From contig NZ_JAWUWR010000047.1 in the NCBI RefSeq assembly GCF_034111725.1, positions 77,207-141,206 of the forward strand: a DNA stretch of 64,000 bases, in the 5' to 3' direction. Below the pieces are notes generated by a model. That model searched no databases and was not told the DNA's origin. It saw only the letters and a list, made by a program, of their open reading frames with translations. This document shows positions 17,188-27,200 of this stretch, piece after piece. The stretch comes from Thalassolituus sp034111725 (GTDB taxonomy: Bacteria > Pseudomonadota > Gammaproteobacteria > Pseudomonadales > Oceanobacteraceae). The stretch's first letter is position 1, and every line of letters starts with the position of its first letter. Both the position numbers and the translations under genes were made by a program.

Positions 17188-18555
17188 CTACTTACTTTTT
17201 TTAGGGCGCTGCCAGCCACTAATATTGCGCTGTTTACTCCGAGCAACAGCCAATTCACTGTCCGCAACATCTTTAGTTAATACTGAGCCTGCGGCTACCG
17301 TTGCACCAGCACCCACCGTCACAGGAGCAACCAAAGACGAATTGGATCCAATAAAAGCACCATCACCAATATTGGTCTGAAATTTATTTACGCCGTCGTA
17401 GTTGCACGTAATAGTACCGGCACCAACGTTTACATCTGCCCCCAATGTGGCATCACCAATATAGGTTAGATGGTTTACTTTGGAGCCTTTACCAATATGG
17501 GATTTCTTAATCTCGCAGAAGTTACCAACACGCGCGCCCTCCGCCAGCTCCGCCCCAGGACGAAGACGAGCATAAGGGCCAACATTACAATCCAGTTCTA
17601 GGCGAGCCTCGTCAATCAGCGAATAGCTCTCTATGCGCGAGCCAGCACCAAGGTGGCTGTTACGCACAATGCAGTAAGGGCCGATAGTAACGCCGTCTTC
17701 AATCGTTACGTCGCCCTCAAAGATGCAACCGACATCAATACTGACATCAGACCCGACAGTCAGTGATCCGCGAATATCGAGACGACTTGGATCCGCTAAA
17801 GAAACACCATCGCGGAGTAAATTATCTGCCAGCTGACGTTGGTAAACGCGCTCAAGTTGCGCCAACTGTAGGCGGTCATTCACGCCTTGAACTTCAAATT
17901 CGCTATGCGGATGAATTGCGCGCACACCCACACCATTCGCCACCGCCATGGCAATCACATCCGTTAGGTAGTACTCACCTTGAGCGTTATTCGACGACAA
18001 CTTAGGCAGCCATTCATGCAAATGGGCTGCAGACACAGCCAAAATACCGGTGTTCACTTCATTAATTCGCAGCTGTTCCGCCGACGCGTCTTTTTGCTCC
18101 ACTATCGCCAGAATATTGCTAACCTCATCGCGAACGATGCGACCGTAGCCAGTAGGGTTATCGAGATGAACCGTCAACAGCGCCAACGTGTTGCCTGTAC
18201 TGGCTATTTTAACCAACTGCTTCAGGGTCTCAGCGCGTATCAACGGCACATCACCGTACAACACCAGTACCACAGCATCATTGGCGATCGCAGGCATCGC
18301 TTGTGCAACCGCATGCCCAGTGCCTTTTTGCTCAGCTTGCAGCGCCCAGCTCACATTCTGATTGGCGAATTCTTGCTGCACTTGTTCAGCACCGTGCCCT
18401 ATCACCACATGCTGATCTGCGTGTTCCAACTGACGAGCGCTAGCCAACACATGCGCTAACATTGAACGGCCTGCCAAAGGGTGCAGAACTTTGGGCAAAT
18501 CGGATTTCATGCGCGAGCCTTTACCGGCCGCAAGAGTAACAACTGCTAGGGTCAT
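17188..18555 (-). CDS. glmU: Bifunctional GlmU: N-acetylglucosamine-1-phosphate uridyltransferase / glucosamine-1-phosphate acetyltransferase
   Basis: A 455-residue cytoplasmic enzyme making UDP-GlcNAc for peptidoglycan and LPS. The N-terminal pyrophosphorylase domain has LAAGKGSRMKSDLPKVLHPL (5-24) and the LYGDVPL metal site. The C-terminal left-handed beta-helix has repeated hexapeptides and the acetyl-CoA site region GDGAFIGSNSSLVAPV. Length matches the family. In many gammaproteobacteria glmU directly follows atpC; here its upstream neighbour is an AT-rich gap and the divergent GH3 operon, so that linkage has been broken or the ATP operon lies elsewhere. Confidence 0.97.
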   Translation of the reverse strand: MTLAVVTLAAGKGSRMKSDLPKVLHPLAGRSMLAHVLASARQLEHADQHVVIGHGAEQVQQEFANQNVSWALQAEQKGTGHAVAQAMPAIANDAVVLVLYGDVPLIRAETLKQLVKIASTGNTLALLTVHLDNPTGYGRIVRDEVSNILAIVEQKDASAEQLRINEVNTGILAVSAAHLHEWLPKLSSNNAQGEYYLTDVIAMAVANGVGVRAIHPHSEFEVQGVNDRLQLAQLERVYQRQLADNLLRDGVSLADPSRLDIRGSLTVGSDVSIDVGCIFEGDVTIEDGVTIGPYCIVRNSHLGAGSRIESYSLIDEARLELDCNVGPYARLRPGAELAEGARVGNFCEIKKSHIGKGSKVNHLTYIGDATLGADVNVGAGTITCNYDGVNKFQTNIGDGAFIGSNSSLVAPVTVGAGATVAAGSVLTKDVADSELAVARSKQRNISGWQRPKKSK

Positions 18556-19368
18556 AACGATGGGTATCCGTATATACGATCAACAAAGTGAAGATGGAGA
18601 AAATAAATTGCAGCCATTCTAAGCCCTCACGACTTGGAAGCAAACCAAGCACAATTAACGCCCGATTGTTGAAAAAGGCGCAAAAGTACTATTTTCGCAA
18701 CAATGAACAGGTTTTATTCCAATAAAAAATCACTTGCTAGAAGCTATTTTAAAACATTCGTCTCACCGCCGAATTGGCTTAACCAATTGTCATCTAAAAT
18801 CACTAGGCAAGATATATAACACTATGATTTTTAAAAAGAAAAAGCGCATCGTCATACTATTGAAAACAGAAATCACCAATATCTATTGTCTTGCTTTTAA
18901 ACTTAAGCAACAGACCTGTACAAAAGGGCCAAAAACTCAAGGGAATTGGAAAGGATATTATGAGCCAATCGACTTTTATGCATAACCGCTGAATTTTCAT
19001 AATGAGCGCTTTGTGATTAAATCTAATCGTATCAGCGTCGGTTCTAATAATAAGAAAACAATCGTTCCCTTAACGAGAAAACCTAAGCTGAAGATAACTA
19101 AAATAACGATGCATTCTCAAACACGAATTCCGCTCATTAATGCTCAACACAGCCATTGATAGCAAAAAGCTGATCAACAGGATAGATCTGTACTGTGCTT
19201 GAATAGATGCCTGCCTCGTTATTTTTCTGGAAATCCAGAGAACATCCAGCTGCTGCGTTCCTAATAGGGACTGACAGCGGCTGAGAATACAACCCAAAAG
19301 AACTCCAAGATTCTTGATGGTTGTCACTGTTATTAAGAGTGCCGTCATTGCACCAGGAGCTATATTGA
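18556..19368. other. 813-base AT-rich region without a confident gene
   Basis: The stretch 18.6-19.1 kb is visibly richer in A and T than its surroundings. On the plus strand an open frame starts at ATG 18824, stops at a TAA after 53 codons (about 18983-18985), and stays open in the same frame for about 57 further codons, which looks like a decayed gene split by a nonsense codon. On the minus strand, 19137-19394 encodes an 85-residue frame with three cysteines that overlaps the start of the GH3 gene. None matches a family I know. The right end should hold the GH3 operon promoter. Confidence 0.45.
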
Positions 19369-21027
19369 ATGTCTGCTTTAAACTCTCTGACCACGTCATT
19401 GCTACACTTTGCGTCCAGTCAACTTACCCGTCAGGGCGCCAAGAAGATGCTCGAATCGAGCAAACAATTGGAGAGTATTCAACGCGCTAAACTGCATTCG
19501 ACATTAGCACTCGTTGCAGGTAGCGCTAGTGGTGAGCAGCACAACGTGCCAGCCGACATGTCGCTAGAAGAATTCCAACAGCGCATCCCTGTTACCGACT
19601 ATGATCACTGGCATGACATGATTGTCGAGCAGCAAAAAAACAATCGTCCGATGCTAACCAGCGAAGGCTGTGAACGCTACCAACCAACCAGTGGTTCAAC
19701 GTCTAAAATCAAATGGATTCCTTATACTCAGGCATTCTTAAATGAGCTAGACGGTGCGATTAGCCCTTGGATGTCGGATCTGTACAGCAGCTTTCCCGGT
19801 ATCAAAAAAGGTCGTCACTATTGGTCGCTATCTTGGGTTCCGAGCGATCTACGCAACCAAGTCAGCGAGAGCATTAACGACGACCTGAAATTACTGCCTT
19901 GGTGGAAACGCATTTTTATGGCCCGCACCATGGCCGTGCCGGAAGCCGTATCGCTAGCAGAATCATCAGAAGAATCCTTCTTCGCGACCTCGTGCTACTT
20001 AGCTTCGTGTACTGATTTATCGTTTATTTCGGTATGGAGCCCAACGTTTGCCATGAGTATCTTGCAACTGATGCAAGAACACCGTGCCGCTATCGCTGAA
20101 GTGCTACGTACTGGTGAATGGGTTGAACCGTTTAAAACCCTAACGTATTTAGAAGCTCCAAAAAATCTTGAAGCCGCCAAAATCATGGCCGCTTGGGATG
20201 GTGAAATATCGCCGAAAATCACCAAAGCGCTTTGGCCGAACCTTGCATTGATCAGCTCTTGGGACACATCGTCATCAAAAGGCTGGGCAGAAAAGTTACA
20301 TGCAATTTTTCCCCATAGTGGCTTTCAAGGTAAAGGTCTATGGGCTACTGAAGGCGTCGTAACCTTCCCTCTTGGCGACAAATATCCGCTATCGCTCAAT
20401 AGTCACTTCTACGAATTCGAAGACTTAGAAACCCAAGAAATTTTAACCGCTTGGCAATTAAAAGAAGGGCAACGTGTTCGCCCAATTTTGACCACAGGTA
20501 ACGGCTTACTGCGTTACGCCACGAAAGATCAATTGCTAGTCACTGGCTTCATTAACCAATGTCCATGCTTGCAGTTCATCAGCCGTATTGACGGCGTCGA
20601 CATGGTTGGCGAAAAACTCGCTCCTGATGTTGCCGTTAATTTGATTAACGAATTTGACGGCAAACATGGCATAGCACCAGTCACCTTATTAGCACTGCCA
20701 TCCAACGAATTCCGCGCCAAACCAACCTATGCACTGTTATGCAGTGGCGACGAAAAGGCTAAAGCTCACGGAGCTGAACTCAGTGCGCAATTAGAAAACA
20801 GCCTTTGTCAGCACTTCCATTACAAGCTTGCACGAGAGCTAGGCCAGCTCGCCAAGGCCGAACTGTTAATCGTAGATGACGCAATGGATGTATATACCAG
20901 CCATAAAATTGCTGGCGGCATGGTCGCCGGTAACATTAAAGTCGAGCCATTAGTGTTATGGCAAAGCGAGCCGTTACCTGAGGCGTTAAAAGTGTCGTTA
21001 AACGAACACACGGAGCGCAGTGCATGA
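19369..21027 (+). CDS. GH3-family acyl-adenylating enzyme (acyl-acid amido synthetase-like)
   Basis: A 552-residue member of the GH3 (auxin-responsive promoter) fold within the ANL adenylating superfamily. In plants such enzymes join carboxylic acids to amino acids through an acyl-AMP. ATP-binding motifs are visible: SGSTSKIKWIPYT near 110, GLWATEGVVTFPLG near 325, and GLLRYATKDQLLVTGF near 380. AGGAG precedes the ATG by about ten bases. It opens a five-gene operon; its stop overlaps the next start (ATGA). I infer that it activates an acid and condenses it with an amine, but substrates are unknown. Confidence 0.82.
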   Translation: MSALNSLTTSLLHFASSQLTRQGAKKMLESSKQLESIQRAKLHSTLALVAGSASGEQHNVPADMSLEEFQQRIPVTDYDHWHDMIVEQQKNNRPMLTSEGCERYQPTSGSTSKIKWIPYTQAFLNELDGAISPWMSDLYSSFPGIKKGRHYWSLSWVPSDLRNQVSESINDDLKLLPWWKRIFMARTMAVPEAVSLAESSEESFFATSCYLASCTDLSFISVWSPTFAMSILQLMQEHRAAIAEVLRTGEWVEPFKTLTYLEAPKNLEAAKIMAAWDGEISPKITKALWPNLALISSWDTSSSKGWAEKLHAIFPHSGFQGKGLWATEGVVTFPLGDKYPLSLNSHFYEFEDLETQEILTAWQLKEGQRVRPILTTGNGLLRYATKDQLLVTGFINQCPCLQFISRIDGVDMVGEKLAPDVAVNLINEFDGKHGIAPVTLLALPSNEFRAKPTYALLCSGDEKAKAHGAELSAQLENSLCQHFHYKLARELGQLAKAELLIVDDAMDVYTSHKIAGGMVAGNIKVEPLVLWQSEPLPEALKVSLNEHTERSA

Positions 21028-22133
21028 GTCAGCGCTATGTTATACGCCCAACAGTGCCTGAAGATTCCCAGGCGCTACTGGATTTACTTGGCGATACACC
21101 GCAAGAAGGTAGCATTCAGTTAAATTTTGAACGTCAGCCTAATTATTTTTATGCCACTTATATAGGCACGAGCGATCCTGATCTTTGGGTCATGGAAGAT
21201 ACTCAAGAAAAAATCATTGTCGGTGCTTTCAGTATCGGTAAGCGAAATGTATTTATTAATGGTGTCCCGCAAGCAGTGCGCTACGCCAGCGATTTACGTA
21301 TTCATCGTAGCCAGCAAGGCGGACGCGCTCTTTATCGGATGTTCAAGCATTATAAAGAGCAAACGAAAGATGAATGGATGCAAACGGTTATTCTCGAAGA
21401 AAATAAAGCATCAATGGATACCGTGAGTAGTGGTCGAACAGTGCTTCCTACTTATTACCCCGCGGGGCGATATCGCACCAATATGATTGATTTGCGCCGC
21501 ACTGAAAAGCGTAAAATAAAGCATCATGTTCGTCGCGCAACTGCCGATGACGTTGTCATCATGCAAGCATTCTTCGATAAGGAAGCCCGCAAAAAGCAAT
21601 TTTACCCTTGCTATGACTTTTCATTAATAGGTACCGATAATGACTATTATCGAGATATTCGCTTAGGCGATTTCTTCCTTGCCTTCGAGAGTAATGGCGA
21701 CCGCCAAAATCTCATTGGAATGACTGGTTTATGGGATCAAAAGAATTTCAAGCAAACGCGCATTGCAGGCTACGCTAACGGCATGCAGTACATTCGACCG
21801 TTTTATAATCTCTATACCAAGATATTTGGCGGGTTAAGCTTGCCACCTGCAGGCGCATTAACGAGTTATCTATACTTGCATAGTACTGTAATCGCCAATA
21901 ACGAATCCGAGACCTTTGCCGACCTCGTCGCCTTCGCGCGTCGTGAATTAAAAAACACGCGCTACGATGCTTTAGTCTTTGGATTCGATGTTAATGATCC
22001 TTTACACGCCGTCGCGAACAAATACAAAAAGGTTGAATTGTTTAGTCGCCACTTTCTTACATTCTATGGAGAGGATCCCGCGAGCGAGTTGGATTCTGAC
22101 CGCATCATGTATTTAGAAACATCTCGTCTGTAG
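21024..22133 (+). CDS. GNAT-fold N-acyltransferase-like protein
   Basis: A 369-residue protein with a GNAT-type N-terminal half (YVIRPTVPEDSQALLDLL at 5-22, then LRIHRSQQGGRALYRMF near 91-107, the acetyl-CoA loop region). A second GNAT-like half begins near HHVRRATADDVVIMQAFFD (about 174), so this may be a tandem-domain enzyme. It overlaps the GH3 gene by four bases and is followed after ten bases by the HxxxDG protein. Context suggests that it acylates the product or a precursor of the GH3 step. Confidence 0.78.
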   Translation: MSQRYVIRPTVPEDSQALLDLLGDTPQEGSIQLNFERQPNYFYATYIGTSDPDLWVMEDTQEKIIVGAFSIGKRNVFINGVPQAVRYASDLRIHRSQQGGRALYRMFKHYKEQTKDEWMQTVILEENKASMDTVSSGRTVLPTYYPAGRYRTNMIDLRRTEKRKIKHHVRRATADDVVIMQAFFDKEARKKQFYPCYDFSLIGTDNDYYRDIRLGDFFLAFESNGDRQNLIGMTGLWDQKNFKQTRIAGYANGMQYIRPFYNLYTKIFGGLSLPPAGALTSYLYLHSTVIANNESETFADLVAFARRELKNTRYDALVFGFDVNDPLHAVANKYKKVELFSRHFLTFYGEDPASELDSDRIMYLETSRL

Positions 22134-22143
22134 GAGCAGTAGT

Positions 22144-23115
22144 GTGCAGAAGAAGAAAGATTACATAGCAATGTGGTTCAATGTTCGCAAACAGTTAGGT
22201 ATTAGCGATGAAATACATGCGGGTTGGTACGATCACAATACTAAAACTATGCAATGGACGAGCTATGAACATGCAAAAATGGATGGTATGGGATTATATG
22301 CTCACGAATTGAGAAAATATGGCTATCCTTGCACACCACTACCAACCAATCGTGATACCAGCGAACCTAAATTTTTTGATGTATTGAAGAAACAACGTCA
22401 AGGAAAATACCAAGATACGGCTCCAAAGAAAATTCGTTGGAAGGAAACCTTTGAATATTCTAACAGCGATCGCGGAGAGCTGGAGTGTATTATTCTTGAT
22501 GAAGCTGCAACCTTAAAATTGAAAGAAAAAGCAGCGGCACAGAATGTTTCCGTAGCAACCACTATATTCTACTCATTAAACAAAATGGTTGCCTCTGAAC
22601 TTCTTGACGGAGAACAAGAGTATTATTGGTTTTATCCTGTCAATATGCGTGGCGGTGTAAAGCTAGAAGATGAAACGATGAACCATTCATCTGGCTTTAA
22701 CTTAGCACTTAACACTAAGTCCACTGCCAATGAAATCCAAGATATTGTGCGAGACAAACTAAAATCACAGAGCCATTGGATGCTGTGGAAGCTTGCGCAT
22801 ATTGGTAAGTGGATTGGACACGCCGGCGTTAAACGTATTTATACAAGTTCGAGCAAAAAGAATTTTTTCGCAGGGTCACTCAGTTATCTGGGAAGCTGGC
22901 CTATTCCCGATGAAAGAAATTCTGGAGAACGAAAAGACGACGTATTGGCATGCTGTGGTACAGGATCAAAAAACTATCCGATTTCGACGGGTGTTACTGA
23001 ATGGTATGGAAAAATGTCTATAGCCCTCAAGCTACATCCGTATATCGGCAAGAAGCCAGGATTAACCAAACACTGCCTAGAACAATGGCAAAAGTATTTA
23101 ACGGACAGTAACTAA
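22144..23115 (+). CDS. CoA-dependent acyltransferase-superfamily protein with HxxxDG motif
   Basis: A 323-residue protein starting at GTG, with AGGAG overlapping the previous stop. The motif HAKMDG (H43, D47, G48) fits the HxxxDG catalytic signature of the chloramphenicol acetyltransferase / condensation / wax-ester synthase superfamily, and the later SLSYLGSW and VNMRGG segments fit the second lobe. In classical members the motif lies after about 130 residues, so the first subdomain is missing or much shortened. It probably works with the GH3 and GNAT proteins, perhaps transferring an acyl group. The superfamily call is moderate; the reaction is unknown. Confidence 0.6.
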   Translation: MQKKKDYIAMWFNVRKQLGISDEIHAGWYDHNTKTMQWTSYEHAKMDGMGLYAHELRKYGYPCTPLPTNRDTSEPKFFDVLKKQRQGKYQDTAPKKIRWKETFEYSNSDRGELECIILDEAATLKLKEKAAAQNVSVATTIFYSLNKMVASELLDGEQEYYWFYPVNMRGGVKLEDETMNHSSGFNLALNTKSTANEIQDIVRDKLKSQSHWMLWKLAHIGKWIGHAGVKRIYTSSSKKNFFAGSLSYLGSWPIPDERNSGERKDDVLACCGTGSKNYPISTGVTEWYGKMSIALKLHPYIGKKPGLTKHCLEQWQKYLTDSN

Positions 23116-23117
23116 GC

Positions 23118-24272
23118 ATGAAAATCTTAAGAACCCTTACTTTGGTGCTGATCGTATTACTTATTGGCGGTGGCGCTGGTTACTATTTTTACACCAATGC
23201 ACCAAAACCGGTGGTTACCGAAAAGCCCGTTATTATTCCACAAGTGCCCTACATCGAAGTTGAGATCGCAAGCCAATCGATTCCCGTATACACCCGAGGA
23301 ATAGTGACGGCCGCAAAGGTACACAAAGTGGCTAGCTCAGTATCTGCTTTGGTGGTGAATGTTAGTGACTCTTTAATAAAGGGAGCTTTTGTTAATAAAG
23401 GCGATATCTTAGTTGAACTTGATGAAGCGCATATCATCCTCGACATTGCGCAACAGCAGGCGACTTTAGATCAAGTGAAACTAAAGCTGGAGGAAGTTGA
23501 AGCCAATGCGCGAGTAGCAAAACGCCAAACTGGAAAGAACGCATCGGAATACGCTCGCTTTGTTCCGCAATTACGTTATGCAAATAGCCAAGTCGCGGCG
23601 GCGCAAGCCGCACTGGACTATGCCTACAAGCAGCTAGAAGAAACAAAAATTCGCGCTCCGATTGACGGTAAAGTGATTGAATCTTATGTTCATCAAGGCG
23701 ATTTATTACAAGCATCTGCACCAGTTGCCGTTATCTATAGTATGAACCAAGCGGAGATCCGTTTGCCGATCAATGACCAACAGCTCGACATCATCGGTTT
23801 CAAAGATCAGCTCAGTTCGGAACAAGGTCCACGCTTCACTCCTGTAGTAAAGCTAGGTAGCTATCAAGATGATGGGCAATGGACTGGGTATATCGTCCGT
23901 AAAGACGGTGAGCGCGGCCAAAACCAATTAATGTATGTCGTCGCTCAAGTGAATGCGGACTCTATGATCAATGCTTCCGGGAAATCGTTACTACCTGGGT
24001 CGTTTGTCGAAGCCGAAATTAAAGGAAGAGTGATCGACGATCTGCGCATTTTGCCTCGCGAAGTTCTGCAGCCTGGTAACATTATTTGGTTGCTGGATGA
24101 CGAAGATCGCCTCCACTCGCAAGAAGTTGCTGTGATATATCGTGGTCGCGATCAAGTATATATCGATACTCTACTACCAAAAGGTACTCGTGTTGTGTCT
24201 GGTGGTTTCCATCGTTTGGCCGAAGGCACGCGTATTATTCCTGTTAGCCAATCCAGCAATAGTAATAACTGA
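23118..24272 (+). CDS. RND efflux periplasmic adaptor (membrane fusion protein)
   Basis: A 384-residue HlyD/AcrA-type adaptor. An N-terminal membrane anchor (about 5-24) has no lipobox Cys. The order is barrel strand, lipoyl half-motif, a coiled-coil hairpin (about 115-165), second lipoyl half (IRAPIDGKVIESYVHQGDLL near 178) and beta-barrel. It starts two bases after the acyltransferase-like gene and 14 bases before the pump gene, so adaptor and pump share the operon with three enzyme genes. No outer-membrane TolC-type gene is in the cluster. Confidence 0.9.
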   Translation: MKILRTLTLVLIVLLIGGGAGYYFYTNAPKPVVTEKPVIIPQVPYIEVEIASQSIPVYTRGIVTAAKVHKVASSVSALVVNVSDSLIKGAFVNKGDILVELDEAHIILDIAQQQATLDQVKLKLEEVEANARVAKRQTGKNASEYARFVPQLRYANSQVAAAQAALDYAYKQLEETKIRAPIDGKVIESYVHQGDLLQASAPVAVIYSMNQAEIRLPINDQQLDIIGFKDQLSSEQGPRFTPVVKLGSYQDDGQWTGYIVRKDGERGQNQLMYVVAQVNADSMINASGKSLLPGSFVEAEIKGRVIDDLRILPREVLQPGNIIWLLDDEDRLHSQEVAVIYRGRDQVYIDTLLPKGTRVVSGGFHRLAEGTRIIPVSQSSNSNN

Positions 24273-24286
24273 GGTAGATTTATCGT

Positions 24287-27200
24287 ATGAAATCCTCAAT
24301 TAGCTGGTTTGCTAACAACCCAGTTGCGGCTAACTTATGCATGATTTGTATTTTAGTTTTAGGTTTCCTGTCGATACCTGAAACACGTAAAGAGTTGCTG
24401 CCTAACGTCTCGTTAGAACGTATTAGCATCCAAAGTAAGCTGCCTGGTGCATCGGTTGAAACCGTTGAGTCGAGCGTATGCCGCCCTATTGAAAATCGTA
24501 TTTATGATATTCAAGGGACTATTGATCTTACCTCTTATGCTTACGAGGGAATCTGCTCGATCACCCTTGATGTTGATGAAGGCTTTGTTACTAAAGAAAT
24601 CGTCGATGAAGTAAAGAGCCGTCTAGAAGCAAAAGATTTATTACCAAAAGAAGCAACAACACCTGACGTTGTCGAGCTGACAGTACGAAACCGCGTTGCT
24701 AAATTGATTCTTAGCGGCCCTGTTAGTTATTCCGTATTAACGGCTTCAGCTCGGCAATTACGCACCGACTTACTCGAGTTTAGTGCGGTGAGTATTGTTG
24801 AACTCGAAGATATGAAAAAATCGGAAATCCGCATCAGCATTCCCGCTTTCAATTTGCAGAAATATCAAATTAGCTTTGATGAAATAAGCGCAATGATTCA
24901 AAAGCAGTCGGGGTTTTTACCCGGGGGCATGCTACAAACGAGAGAAGGCGACGTACTCATTACCAGCGATGCCTATCGAGATTCTAGTGAGAGCTATGCC
25001 AATATTGTCATCGCCGCCGACCCCGACGGGGGCGAAGTTCGGCTGGGCGATATCGCCGATATTATCGATAACCGTTTCAGTAATCTGCCCCAAGCTTCTT
25101 TTGATCGTCAACCAGCGGTATCCATCGATGTATTCCGTGTTGGCAACCAAAATATTACCGATATTTCGGATGTCATTCACAATCACTTGGCCGACAGTAA
25201 TTTACCGCAAAACGTGAAAGTGTATGTCTGGCAAGATGAATCGAAAAACTTCCAAAGCCGCGTGGACCTATTAGTAAGCAACGCATTTAGCGGTCTGGTA
25301 CTGCTGTTTATCGTTTTATTATTATTTTTAAGCGCGCGCTTATCTTTCTGGGTGAGTCTAGGTATTCCAATCGCTTTCCTTGGGACTATCTTTATTCTTC
25401 CGGTGTTCGATGTATCCATCAATATTGTATCGCTATTCGCATTTATCCTTGTACTCGGTATTGTTGTCGACGATGCAGTGGTTGTCGGCGAATCTATCCA
25501 TCTACAAAATCAAAAAGGTTTGCATGGCACTGAAGGCGCATTACAGGGCGTATTCGAAGTCTATAAGCCGATCTTTTTCGCAGTTGCCACAACCGTTGTC
25601 GCCTTTTTGCCATTAGTGAGTTTACCTGGACCTGAAGGGAAGCTAATGCGAGCCATCCCTATCGTTGTGATCAGCACACTAATATTCTCATTAATAGAAT
25701 CCTTATATATTCTTCCGGCGCATTTATCTGGTACGCACAAGAATGAGAAGCCGGGCAATAAGGTATTAACAGCGATTCAAAATGTTTTCTCTGTTTTTCT
25801 AGATACATTAATAAAATGGGTTTACACCCCGGTATTGACTGTATGTTTGCGCAATAAAGGGCTTGTAGTGCTGACTTTTACCGTCGTTTTCGCATTGTTC
25901 ATTGTGTTGCTTAGCCAAGGCTGGATTAAAACCGCTTTATTTGCGGCTATTGAAGGCGATGTCGTAGTTGCTAATTTTGCCTTCCCTGAAGGGTCGCCGC
26001 GTGAAAAAACCGAAAAAGCGTTAAGACACTTAATTGCTGCAGCAGATCAAGTTCAAGCTGAATACGAAGCTAAAGACGCCAGTGCAATTGAACATATTTA
26101 CTCAGTTGTTGCACCAAAGAATACTTTTACCTCTTACAGTGTAGATAAAAGTATGGATCATAAAGGTCAGGTCATTATTGAACTGCCCTCTTCTGAAACT
26201 CGGACCTATAGTGGCCAAGATGTATTAGCCCGCTGGCGCGAACTCGCTGGCGACATCCAAGACACCACCAGTCTGAAATATAGCGCAAGTTTGAATCCGA
26301 CCAATCCAGATATTCAAATTGAATTCTCTGGTTACGACATCGACGACTTAATGAGTGCGGCCAATCAATTAGCCAAGAAACTACGCGATTACGATGGCAC
26401 TTTCGATATTCATACATCTCAAGAAGAAGAGAAACAGGAAGCCGAAATCAAACTCAAAGACAACGCTGTAGCGCTTGGTTTAACTCTTGAGAGCGTTATC
26501 CGCCAAATTAACCGCGCTTTCCAAGGGAATGTCGTACAGCGCATTCAAACCCAAGATGATGAAGTCGAAGTCTGGGTTGGCTTGCCAAAAGATGAACGTT
26601 CTTCGCCTTGGTATTTAGAAAACATGCATATCGAATATGCACCGGGCCAGTACGTTAGCTTATCGACCATTGCCACTATCGAATATCGTCCGTCTAAAAC
26701 TCATATTAAACGCTATGACCGTAAACGCGTTATTTCAGTGAGTGCATTCGTTAACCCTGCACAAAATTCAGTGAAAAACATTCAAACTGATTTAGCGACC
26801 AATTACCTCGACGGCTTAGTGAAAACCATGCCCGGCATTAACTGGGATGTTGGTGGATACCAGCGTGCAGTCACTTTGTTCTTAGATATTTTAATGAAGT
26901 ACTACCTGTTCGCTATTTTAGCCATGTACCTAATGATGGCGGTTTTGTTTTCCTCATATAGCCAACCACTGTTGGTGCTATATGCGATTCCTTTTGGACT
27001 CCTTGGTTCGGTTACCGGTCATATCCTTCTCGATCTAGAATTAACCCTATGGTCATTCGTGGGAATGGTGGCCGTTAGTGGCGTGGTGGTAAACGACAAC
27101 TTAGTATTGATTGATTACATCAACACCCAACGCGCTAAAGGCGAGAATGTGTTTGTCTCGGTGTGCGAAGCCGGTCGTGTTCGTTTCCGCCCTATTATGT

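Noticed and set aside
19070..19399. 109-codon minus-strand frame before the GH3 gene
   Set aside because: It overlaps the GH3 start and another minus-strand frame, has no ribosome binding site or recognisable composition, and resembles chance reading of the promoter region.
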